Source: Acidimicrobiia bacterium (GTDB taxonomy: Bacteria > Actinomycetota > Acidimicrobiia > Spongiisociales > Spongiisociaceae). From it: 64,000 nucleotides of DNA. Shown here piece by piece: positions 1 through 6,341 of this stretch (positions are counted from its first letter, which is position 1; each line of letters begins with the position of its first letter). A model generated the notes under the pieces. It did no database searches, was not told where the DNA came from, and saw only the letters and a list, made by a program, of their open reading frames with translations. Position numbers and translations under genes: made by a program. The DNA lies in assembly GCA_022827785.1 (NCBI GenBank), contig JAJEIM010000023.1:62001-126000 (forward strand). Reading direction: 5' to 3'.

Positions 1-16
1 GCCATAGACTCATCCC

Positions 17-439
17 ATGGCGGCGAGTGCCGGGGCGATTCCCGAGGTCCTTTTCGTGTGCGTCCACAACGCCGGACGCTCGCAGATGGCGGCGGCTTTC
101 CTCCGCCACCTGGCCGGCGACCGGGTGGTGGTGAGGAGCGCAGGCTCGATGCCCGCGGATCGGGTGAATCCGGCGGTGGTCGAGGTGATGGCGGAGCGGG
201 GGATCGAACTGGGGGACGTTACTCCCACCAAGCTGTCCGCCAGCCATGTAGCCGCCTCCGACGTGGTGGTCACCATGGGGTGCGGTGACGCCTGCCCCGC
301 CATGCCCGGCAAGCGTTACCTGGACTGGGAGCTGGCCGATCCGGCCGGTAGCGGGACCGCCGAGATCCGACCGGTCCGGGACGAAATCGAGCACCTGATC
401 CGGAACCTGCTCGCCGAACTCGACATCGCCGTCCCGTAG
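17..439 (+). CDS. arsC: Arsenate reductase / low-molecular-weight protein tyrosine phosphatase-like protein
   Basis: A 140-residue protein of the LMW-phosphatase fold. The P-loop signature CVHNAGRS lies at residues 15-22 (nucleophile Cys15, Arg21), and two further cysteines, Cys89 and Cys93, sit where thioredoxin-linked arsenate reductases carry their redox cascade. The DP pair at 108-109 matches the general-acid aspartate. By family knowledge it would reduce arsenate to arsenite in the cytoplasm, recharged by thioredoxin or mycothiol. No arsenite transporter or ArsR gene is visible beside it, although upstream sequence is cut by the window edge. A related tyrosine-phosphatase role cannot be excluded, but the three-cysteine layout favours arsenate reduction. 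Confidence 0.82.
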   Translation: MAASAGAIPEVLFVCVHNAGRSQMAAAFLRHLAGDRVVVRSAGSMPADRVNPAVVEVMAERGIELGDVTPTKLSASHVAASDVVVTMGCGDACPAMPGKRYLDWELADPAGSGTAEIRPVRDEIEHLIRNLLAELDIAVP

Positions 440-542
440 GAGCGTGCCGGAAACTTCGGTTGGCCGGATCGGTGACCGGGAACTCCCTGGCTGCGTGCCG
501 GGGGCCAACCTTTCTTCGCCGATTACGGCATACTCCGGGTAG

Positions 543-1316
543 ATGGGTACTCACCTCGGCATCGACATCGGCGGGAGCGGCATCAAGGGTGCTCCGGTCG
601 ACGTGCTGTCCGGTGCACTCGCCGAGGACCGGCATCGCATCCCCACGCCGCAGCCCGCACTGGCGGAACCGGTGTCGGCGACCCTCCGCGAGATCGTGGG
701 CTCCTTCCCCGGCGTAGCCGGTCCGGTCGGATGCGCTTTCCCCGGCATCGTCATCTCCAACCGGATCTTCTCGGCCGCCAACCTCGACGGAAGCTGGATC
801 GGGATCGATGCCGGAGCACGGTTCTCGGAGGCCTGCGGGCGGCCGGTGGTGATGATCAACGACGCCGACGCGGCGGGTCTGGCGGAGGCCCGGTTCGGCG
901 CCGCGGCCGGGCGGTCCGGGGTGGTGCTGTTGCTCACGCTCGGAACCGGCATCGGCTCGGCCCTGCTACACAACGGCCGGCTGGTCCCCAACACCGAACT
1001 GGGCCACCTCGAGCTGGGCGGGGAGGTGATCGAGAAGCGTGCTTCCAACCGGGCGCGCAAGACCCGGCGGCTCTCGCTCAAGGAGTGGACGGAGCCGCTC
1101 AACGAGTACCTGGCCCACCTGGACCGGCTCCTCTCGCCCGATCTGGTGGTGATCGGCGGGGGAATCTCGAAGCGCTTCAAGACCTTCGGTCCCCACCTGC
1201 GCTCCCGGGCGGAGGTGGTGCCCGCCGCGCTGCGCAACAACGCCGGCATCGTGGGTGCGGCGCTGTGGGCCGCGGGGTCCGGGGTGGCTCAACCGACCGG
1301 GGCGAATCGCCGGTAG
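543..1316 (+). CDS. ppgK: Polyphosphate glucokinase (ROK family)
   Basis: A 257-residue ROK/ASKHA kinase. It carries the N-terminal phosphate-binding motif DIGGSGIKGAP (residues 8-18), a second loop LGTGIGSALLHNG and the ELGHLELGG segment characteristic of strictly polyphosphate-dependent or poly(P)/ATP glucokinases of actinobacteria. It would phosphorylate glucose to glucose 6-phosphate using polyphosphate. ATG is the natural start, directly at the beginning of the conserved domain. The last 28 bp overlap the 3' end of the convergent hflX gene, so the final residues (after AALWAAG) may be a variable tail. Confidence 0.88.
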   Translation: MGTHLGIDIGGSGIKGAPVDVLSGALAEDRHRIPTPQPALAEPVSATLREIVGSFPGVAGPVGCAFPGIVISNRIFSAANLDGSWIGIDAGARFSEACGRPVVMINDADAAGLAEARFGAAAGRSGVVLLLTLGTGIGSALLHNGRLVPNTELGHLELGGEVIEKRASNRARKTRRLSLKEWTEPLNEYLAHLDRLLSPDLVVIGGGISKRFKTFGPHLRSRAEVVPAALRNNAGIVGAALWAAGSGVAQPTGANRR

Positions 1317-2596
1317 CGACCGGCCCGGTCCGGGGGCAGCCGGACGCTGATAAGGGTGCCGTCGGCCCGGTGGTCCTCTGCCAGGACTTCCGCCTCGCGG
1401 CGGAGTTCTCCCAGGACGGATCCCTCGGTGTAGGGAATCACCAGGTCGATCTCCAGGAACCCTCGAGCCAGCACGCCGGATATCCGGTCCAGCAGTTCCT
1501 CGAGCCCGGCGGCCTTCACAGCTGAGATGAGCACCGCGTCCGGATAGAGCTGCTCGAAGCGAGAGATACTCGCCCCGTCGGCGGAGTCGGCCTTGTTGAG
1601 CACCAGGAGTTCGGGGATGTGGCCGGCGCCGATCGAGTCGAGAACCTCCCTTACCGCTGAGATCTGGTCGGACGCACCGGGGTCGGAAATGTCCACCACA
1701 TGTAGGAGAAGGTCGGCCCGTACCGTTTCCTGAAGCGTGGAACGGAAGGCCTCGACCAGCTGATGGGGCAACCTGCGGACGAACCCCACCGTGTCGGACA
1801 GCAGCAACTGGCGGCCGTTCGAGAGCTCGAGGCGGCGGGTGGTCGAGTCGAGGGTGGAGAACAGGCGGTCCCGGGTGAGCACCCCCGCGCCGGTCAGGGC
1901 GTTCAGCAGCGTGGACTTGCCGGCGTTGGTGTATCCGACCAGCGAGACCAGGGGGATGGCCGAGCCGCGGCGTGTCTTGTGCTGCGCCTCCCGGACCTTT
2001 TGGACCTCCTTCAGGCGCTTCTCCACATGGGTGATGCGCTGCATGATCCTCCGCCGGTCGGTCTCCAGCTTGGTCTCACCGGGTCCCCTCGTGCCGATGC
2101 CGCCGCCGAGCCGGCTCAACTCGGTGCCCTTACCGCGGAGCCGGGGCAGGTGATAGCGGAGGAGTGCCGATTCCACCTGGAGCATGCCCTCCCGGCTGGT
2201 TGCATGCTGGGCGAATATGTCCAGGATCACGGCTACCCGATCGACCACATCGCACTCGAACAGCTGCTGGAGGTTGCGTTGCTGTCCCGGCGCCAGGTCG
2301 TTGTCGAACACCACTACGTCCACGTCCAGGGCCTGAGCATCCCTGGCCAGATCGGCGGCCTGGCCCGGACCGATCAGGGTGGCAGCGTGCGGGGAGCGCC
2401 GCCGGACCGGCACGGTCGCCACAGGGGTGGATCCGGCCGTATCCGTCAGGAGGACCAGCTCCTCGAGCGACCGGTCGACGTCGCCGATACCGGCCCCGTC
2501 GAAGTCGACGCTGATGAGGTAAGCCTTCTGGCGGGCCACCTCCAGGTCGGTGACGGTGGCGGTGAGGCGTCGTCCCCGGCGGCCTTCGGCGATCAT
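1289..2596 (-). CDS. hflX: Ribosome-associated GTPase HflX
   Basis: A 435-residue protein with an N-terminal HflX domain (residues about 20-165), the GTRGPGETKLETDRR linker motif (168-183) and a Ras-like GTPase domain: G1 GYTNAGKST (221-229), G3 DTVGF (268-272) and G4 NKAD (334-337). Known members bind the 50S E-site region, split stalled or stressed ribosomes and hydrolyse GTP. Length and domain order are normal. ATG at 2596 is the only good start. Its 3' end overlaps ppgK by 28 bp in convergent orientation. Confidence 0.95.
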   Translation of the reverse strand: MIAEGRRGRRLTATVTDLEVARQKAYLISVDFDGAGIGDVDRSLEELVLLTDTAGSTPVATVPVRRRSPHAATLIGPGQAADLARDAQALDVDVVVFDNDLAPGQQRNLQQLFECDVVDRVAVILDIFAQHATSREGMLQVESALLRYHLPRLRGKGTELSRLGGGIGTRGPGETKLETDRRRIMQRITHVEKRLKEVQKVREAQHKTRRGSAIPLVSLVGYTNAGKSTLLNALTGAGVLTRDRLFSTLDSTTRRLELSNGRQLLLSDTVGFVRRLPHQLVEAFRSTLQETVRADLLLHVVDISDPGASDQISAVREVLDSIGAGHIPELLVLNKADSADGASISRFEQLYPDAVLISAVKAAGLEELLDRISGVLARGFLEIDLVIPYTEGSVLGELRREAEVLAEDHRADGTLISVRLPPDRAGRYRRFAPVG

Positions 2597-2633
2597 GCCT
2601 GCCGCCTACACGAGAGATGGCAGGCCGGGAGGG

Positions 2634-2942
2634 TCACAGATAGGAGTCCTTGCCGGTCGGCGGGTCGTCCTGCTCCTCGGCGATAATCTGGGAGTTCCTG
2701 ACAGCCACGGCCAGCCGGTTGTTCTCCGGCCACAGGAAACGCCAGGCTCCGGTCGGAACCGCCCAGAATCGGCGTCCGGTGTGGATGTCCACCAGCGCCA
2801 GGGCGTCGCTGGTGGACTCGGTTCCCGGCGGAACCAGCAGCCCGGACCGGGTGGTCGACTGCTCCATCAGGTGACCGACCCGCCATCCCGGCATGATCCG
2901 GTAACCGTTCGAGTCGTGATTGTCGTTTCTGCCAGCAGCCAT
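2634..2942 (-). CDS. Small hypothetical protein
   Basis: About 102 residues, not recognised. The frame has the strong GC third-position bias of neighbouring genes, which supports real coding. There is no signal peptide or membrane segment; the C-terminal half (RRFWAVPTGAWRFLW) is rich in Trp and Arg. The stop lies 38 bp upstream of the hflX start on the same strand, so the two may be cotranscribed. The start is uncertain: an in-frame ATG at 2963 would add seven residues and one at 2894 would remove sixteen; 2942 is chosen for a weak GAGAG upstream. Confidence 0.55.
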   Translation of the reverse strand: MAAGRNDNHDSNGYRIMPGWRVGHLMEQSTTRSGLLVPPGTESTSDALALVDIHTGRRFWAVPTGAWRFLWPENNRLAVAVRNSQIIAEEQDDPPTGKDSYL

Positions 2943-3171
2943 ACTCTCGTGATCCGGTCGCATGAGCGTAGCCGCGTCCGGGGAAGACCTGTCCGTGCCG
3001 GTCCGACGCAGCGCCTCCGGAGAGTGGTCCGCCGAGGCTTGCCCGGCACAACGGATCCCCGATCCGTCCCCTTACTTCCTCGGACCGACCCCGGCGGCTC
3101 CGTGTGATTGCACCGGTTCGACCAGCGGAGGCGCCGCCGGGGACGGGGAGGCCACGATTATGCTCCGCGAT

Positions 3172-3266
3172 GGAGGCGAACGAGCGCCTGGTGGGCTCCC
3201 TGGTCTTCAAAACCAGTGGGGGTACGAGAGTGCCCCGGCGGGTTCGATTCCCGTCCGCCTCCGCCA
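3172..3266 (+). tRNA. selC: tRNA-Sec (selenocysteine, anticodon TCA)
   Basis: A 95-nt tRNA with an encoded CCA end. The acceptor strand GGAGGCG (3172-3178) pairs with CGCCTCC (3256-3262), followed by discriminator G and CCA. The anticodon stem CTGGT/ACCAG (3200-3204, 3212-3216) closes a seven-base loop CTTCAAA, placing anticodon TCA at 3207-3209. The T loop is TTCGATT. A long variable arm with GGGG/CCCC pairing (3217-3237) and the oversized length are the hallmarks of bacterial tRNA-Sec. It reads UGA as selenocysteine with SelA, SelB and SelD, none of which is encoded in this window. Confidence 0.96.
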
Positions 3267-3416
3267 CGAACCGGGCCAAACAGTGGCCGGCGACTTGTGG
3301 TTGCCGGCTTGTCGGCCACCACCGCGGTGCCCGTTCCGAGCACCCGGACCCGTCACGGCCCTGGTCGGGGCGCCGGCGGTCGCCGGCCGTCATCCCGCCT
3401 GTCACATGTTGCCTCT

Positions 3417-3436
3417 CCGGATGCCCGGGCATCCGG
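3417..3436. repeat. 20-bp perfect palindrome downstream of selC
   Basis: CCGGATGCCCGGGCATCCGG reads identically on both strands. It lies 150 bp after the tRNA and about 95 bp before the next CDS. There is no following T-run, so a classical intrinsic terminator is unlikely; a dimeric-protein operator for the downstream gene pair is possible. The rest of 3267-3531 shows nothing recognisable. Confidence 0.45.
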
Positions 3437-3531
3437 GACTTCGGGCGATCACGGTCCGTGCTCTTGGTCGGGGCCGCCTCGCCATCGGTTCAAGGCGCAG
3501 GTTGGCATCCCCGCAGCGCTACCGTTGGAAC

Positions 3532-3936
3532 ATGGATGGTGGAAGATCGCCGGGGCCACCTGTTCTGCGGGTGAGCGGCCTGGTTGACCGTCCCCAGGGC
3601 TACGACCTGGAGACCCTGCACGATATGGGAAGTCCGGATGAGGGCGCCGAGGGCGCGGTAGTGGCAGTGCGCCCGTTGATCGAGGCGGCCCGGCCCCGGA
3701 CCGCCGCCACCCATGTCACGGCCCTCAGTGCCGACGGCGCGTATTCGGCCTCCATTCCGCTGACCGATGCGATGGCACTCGGCGAGGTCCACGCCGGCCC
3801 TGCTGATGGAGATTCCATCCTGCGGCTTCGGGTCCCGGGCGGCATGACTCTGTGCTGGAACGTCAAGGACCTCGGTCTGCTGCGGGTGACCGCCGGGCCC
3901 GAGCCCGACAGCCTCCCCGAGATCCTGACCCACTGA
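3532..3936 (+). CDS. Small SUOX-fold (molybdopterin-oxidoreductase-like) protein
   Basis: A 134-residue protein. The opening segment LRVSGLVDRP, the central SADGAYSASIPLTDAM and the closing LRLRVPGGMTLCWNVKDL resemble the conserved edges of the sulfite-oxidase molybdopterin-binding domain, but the protein is much shorter than that domain and lacks the usual cofactor-binding cysteine environment. It is probably a reduced, non-catalytic relative; function unknown. Start ATG 3532 is chosen because upstream in-frame sequence runs through the tRNA. Its TGA overlaps the ATG of the following regulator gene, indicating coupled translation. Confidence 0.6.
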   Translation: MDGGRSPGPPVLRVSGLVDRPQGYDLETLHDMGSPDEGAEGAVVAVRPLIEAARPRTAATHVTALSADGAYSASIPLTDAMALGEVHAGPADGDSILRLRVPGGMTLCWNVKDLGLLRVTAGPEPDSLPEILTH

Positions 3937-4550
3937 TGGCGTCTGAGGCAGGGCTGGCGTTCGCCCGCCTGTTCGCGAAGCGCCGGGATGAGTTGGATAT
4001 CTCCGTGCTGGACATCGCCACTCGAACCGGCCGCCCGATCGAGGTGGTGGTCGGCTGGGAAAAGGGCTCCGCCGTTCCTGACGCCGAAGAGCTAGTGGAT
4101 GTATCGGCCGCACTGAGGCTGCCGGTGCCTCTGCTCCAGGAAGCCTTGCGGCGGGTCCACGAGCACAGGATGCTGGCACCGCCGCACGAGCCCGACGCCG
4201 GCCTGGACGAGGACACCCTGTACGACGTAGAGATCGTCGAGTTGGAGGGGACGGCGCTTGCGGAGTCGCCGACGCAACCCGGGGGCACACCTCTTGACTC
4301 GTCAGGGCCGTTCTCTTCGAAGTTGATCTCGAGAGCCAGGCAATCAGTCGGGCACCGGCGCGCCAGGGCGCGGGCGCCGGTCGCCAATCCCTCGTACCTG
4401 GAGGACAGCGAGGAGACGATGACCTACCGCCTCCGGATGATCTTCGCCGCCGCCGGAGTTGCCGTCGTGGCCCTGGTCCTGCGCTGGGCCCTGGGAGGGC
4501 TGGGATCCGCTCTGGCCGATCTCTGGAGTGCCTTGACGGACGCTCTCTGA
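3936..4550 (+). CDS. XRE-type helix-turn-helix protein with C-terminal membrane anchor
   Basis: A 204-residue protein. Residues about 7-65 form an XRE/Cro-like HTH domain (RRDELDISVLDIATRTGRP). An acidic, disordered middle follows, then one hydrophobic segment near residues 167-190. Membrane-anchored XRE proteins of this layout resemble RodZ-like or sensor-type regulators, but no RodZ C-terminal domain is present. It shares a one-base stop/start overlap with the preceding SUOX-like gene, so the pair probably works together; the partner and target are unknown. Confidence 0.65.
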   Translation: MASEAGLAFARLFAKRRDELDISVLDIATRTGRPIEVVVGWEKGSAVPDAEELVDVSAALRLPVPLLQEALRRVHEHRMLAPPHEPDAGLDEDTLYDVEIVELEGTALAESPTQPGGTPLDSSGPFSSKLISRARQSVGHRRARARAPVANPSYLEDSEETMTYRLRMIFAAAGVAVVALVLRWALGGLGSALADLWSALTDAL

Positions 4551-4633
4551 CTCCGGCCGGCCCGGTCGTGGTTGGTCGTCTACCGTTCCGGAGGCACCGC
4601 ACGAGCAGGAGTCATCCTCCGACCTCCGCCAAG

Positions 4634-4893
4634 TATTTTTCGCGTTCTCGCGGAATGGGGGTTGAAAACGTCACACTCCTGATATACGTTGTCTATCGCC
4701 AAGCACCTACTCCGGCCGAAGAGGAAGTCCGATCGGAGCGGCCGGGTCCAGGGGAACATACAAGACTTCATGGAGCGACAGCCGATCCCCGGCATCCAGC
4801 CGGGCATGGCCGACCACGCTCCAACAGGATGGGTGGCGGCGGGGGAGGGGACCCGGTGCGGAGCACCGGTTTTTCGCGGATTTCCGCGGTCTC
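4634..4893 (+). repeat. Dispersed intergenic repeat, copy A (full length)
   Basis: A 260-bp member of a six-copy family. In order: terminal TTTTTCGCGTTCTCGCG; TTGAAA-17-TACGTT (4662-4667, 4685-4690), a plausible promoter; conserved core TATACGTTGTCTAT then CAAGCACCTAC; stem TGGAGCG/CGCTCCA (4771-4777, 4817-4823) enclosing hairpin CCCGGC/GCCGGG (4788-4793, 4799-4804); G-run tract 4831-4850; hairpin 4853-4869 with a T-run; and a terminal CGCGGATTTCCGCGG hairpin. Short frames inside differ between copies because of indels, arguing against a protein. Confidence 0.85.
4853..4874 (+). terminator. Intrinsic-terminator-like hairpin in repeat copy A
   Basis: CCGGTGC pairs with GCACCGG around a GGA triloop and is followed directly by five T residues. 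In copy B the same position holds CCGGCGC/GCGCCGG with the same GGA loop, so the stem is kept by compensating changes (T-A to C-G) even though the T-run is not. This supports a transcribed RNA structure. Confidence 0.6.
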
Positions 4894-4928
4894 GATGTTC
4901 TTGAGGCAGAGGGCGTCATATACGGTGT

Positions 4929-4977
4929 CCTGTTCCTCAGGTTCTCCGCACCGCTGGTAGCGCCCTGTTCCTCAGGT
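4929..4977. repeat. 14-bp direct repeat, CCTGTTCCTCAGGT x2
   Basis: Identical copies lie at 4929-4942 and 4964-4977, 35 bp apart start to start. Each is itself an interrupted palindrome (CCTG-TTCCT-CAGG). They lie between repeat copy A and the small-RNA-like locus and could be tandem operator sites for it. Confidence 0.5.
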
Positions 4978-5061
4978 CGGGCGCAGATGGGCCGGGTCCT
5001 CGGAGCATCTCGTCGGCGATCCCCTGGCCGGTCATTGCAACTCTGTAGGACATCCGGGCGC

Positions 5062-5067
5062 TATATT
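5062..5067 (+). promoter_or_regulatory. Possible -10 element of the small transcript
   Basis: TATATT stands out in GC-rich surroundings about 20 bp before the strong ribosome-binding sequence. No good -35 is seen at 17 bp; TTGCAA (5035-5040) is 21 bp away. The expected start of transcription would be near 5074. Confidence 0.3.
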
Positions 5068-5098
5068 GGCGCGTACCAGAGAAAGGAGGTGATCCGAC

Positions 5099-5143
5099 TT
5101 GTTAGACAGTTCTTGTAGGACCCTGGAGGTGGCCGAGCGCTAG
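5099..5143 (+). CDS. Putative 14-residue peptide (leader or small protein)
   Basis: TTG start nine bases after AGGAGG (5084-5089), which is part of a 14-16 base perfect complement to the 16S tail, the strongest ribosome-binding site in the window. The frame reads MLDSSCRTLEVAER and stops at TAG inside the loop of the GTGGCCG hairpin, so translation would disturb that hairpin as in attenuation leaders. However, no gene follows on this strand before the terminator. Existence of the peptide is inferred only from signals. Confidence 0.4.
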   Translation: MLDSSCRTLEVAER

Positions 5144-5316
5144 CGGCCACGGGTCGCTTCCGGTAGCCGCCCTTGGGCGTGCCGCCGGTCAGGTGGCGAC
5201 TCCAACTCGGACCACCGAGCCTTCCCGTCCGCATGCCGGTCCTCATGCGGCATCGAAGTGGGGCTGAGGAATCCCACGATGAAGTACGGGTAGGCGTTCT
5301 GGATTAACGAAACGTG

Positions 5317-5353
5317 AGTCCGGGGCCCATTGGCGGGCCCCGGACTTTCTTTT
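5317..5353 (+). terminator. Rho-independent terminator
   Basis: A perfect 12-bp stem AGTCCGGGGCCC / GGGCCCCGGACT around loop ATTGGC, then TTTCTTTT. It ends the small transcript and lies 41 bp before the stop codon of the convergent cysteine synthase gene; the reverse strand carries AAAGAAAA before the stem, so it may also assist termination in the other direction. Confidence 0.9.
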
Positions 5354-5393
5354 CTTGGCTTCCGTCGGCTGGAGTGGCGAGGTGCCGGGCCGC

Positions 5394-6341
5394 TCACTCG
5401 AGGCCGTGCTCGGCGAGCCACTCCTCGTTCCAGATCTTGGACAGGTATCCCCGCCCCGAATCGGGCAGCAGGACCACCACCAGGCGGCCAGCATCTTCTA
5501 CGGCGACCTCCAGGGCGGCATGCACAGCCATGCCTCCGGAGCCGCCGATCAGCAGTCCCTCGCTCTCCGCCACCCGCCGGGCCATGTCGAATGACTGCTG
5601 GTCGTCGACCATGATGTAGCGATCGACGATGTCGCGGTCGAGGGTCTCGGGCCAGAAGTCCTCCCCCACGCCCTCCACCCGGTACTGGTGGATGTCCTCC
5701 TCGCGAGGTGCCGTGTATATCGATCCTTCCGGGTCAGCCCCCACCAGCTCCACCGACGGCTTGCGCTCCCGCAGGTACCGTCCCGTTCCGGAGATCGTCC
5801 CACCGGTGCCCACACCCGCCACGAAGACATCGATTTCCCCTCCGGTCTGCTCCCACAACTCCGGTCCGGTGGTCAGGTAGTGGGCATCCGGGTTGAACGG
5901 GTTGGAGTACTGGTCAGGGCTGAAGGCCCCGTCGATCTGATCGGTCAGGCGGCGGGCGATGCCGTAATAGGAGTCCTCATCCTCCGGCAGCAGGTTGGTG
6001 GGGGTGACGATGACCTCCGCTCCGTAGGCTTCGAGCAGGCGGATCTTCTCGGTCGCCACCTTGTCGGGGACGGTGCATATCACCCGATACCCCCGGACCG
6101 CCCCGACCATAGCCAGGCCGGCCCCGGTATTCCCCGAAGTGGGCTCGATGATCGTGCCTCCCGGACCCAGCAGCCCCTGCCGCTCGGCATGGTCGATCAT
6201 GTTGACCGCGATCCGCTCCTTGACCGATCCGGCCGGGTTCAAGTAGTCCAGCTTGGCGACCAGGTTGCCGGGCGGATGGAGTCGGGCCAGCCGGACCAGC
6301 GGCGTCCCGCCGATGGCGTCGAGGGCGTTCTCGTGTATCAC
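5394..6341 (-). CDS. cysK: PLP-dependent cysteine synthase / cystathionine beta-synthase-like enzyme
   Basis: A 315-residue fold-type II PLP enzyme. The Schiff-base lysine is in [11 protein letters not shown] (Lys41) and the phosphate/amide loop is TSGNTG (68-73). C-terminal [11 protein letters not shown] and [14 protein letters not shown] resemble cystathionine beta-synthases, but no CBS domains follow. It would form cysteine from O-acetylserine and sulfide, or cystathionine from serine and homocysteine. GTG at 6341 is chosen because it overlaps the TGA of the upstream thioredoxin-domain gene (GTGA), implying translational coupling; longer upstream starts would run deep into that gene. Confidence 0.85.
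   Translation of the reverse strand: MIHENALDAIGGTPLVRLARLHPPGNLVAKLDYLNPAGSVKERIAVNMIDHAERQGLLGPGGTIIEPTSGNTGAGLAMVGAVRGYRVICTVPDKVATEKIRLLEAYGAEVIVTPTNLLPEDEDSYYGIARRLTDQIDGAFSPDQYSNPFNPDAHYLTTGPELWEQTGGEIDVFVAGVGTGGTISGTGRYLRERKPSVELVGADPEGSIYTAPREEDIHQYRVEGVGEDFWPETLDRDIVDRYIMVDDQQSFDMARRVAESEGLLIGGSGGMAVHAALEVAVEDAGRLVVVLLPDSGRGYLSKIWNEEWLAEHGLE

Larger units (their letters stand above)
5074..5353 (+). ncRNA. Candidate small transcript with anti-SD complement and strong terminator
   Basis: About 280 nt between the repeat copy and the convergent cysteine synthase gene. It begins with CAGAGAAAGGAGGTGATCC (5078-5096 region), containing the exact complement of the 3' end of 16S rRNA. A 14-codon frame follows, then several hairpins: GTGGCCG/CGGCCAC spanning 5129-5150, ATGCCG/CGGCAT and GTGGG/CCCAC. 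It closes with a 12-bp GC-rich intrinsic terminator. Promoter-like, ribosome-binding and terminator elements together argue for an independent RNA. Whether it acts as an RNA, a peptide message, or both is unknown. Confidence 0.6.

Noticed and set aside
3934-3938. TGA between the SUOX-like gene and XRE gene as a selenocysteine codon
   Set aside because: Reading through gives no sensible continuation, and the overlapping ATG starts a clear HTH domain in a different frame.
4656-4960. Open frames inside the repeat copies with similar peptides (e.g. LPIAKHL..RP and GHGRPRSN)
   Set aside because: The similarity follows from DNA conservation; indels move the shared peptides between frames in different copies, and no copy has a consistent start, stop or ribosome-binding site.
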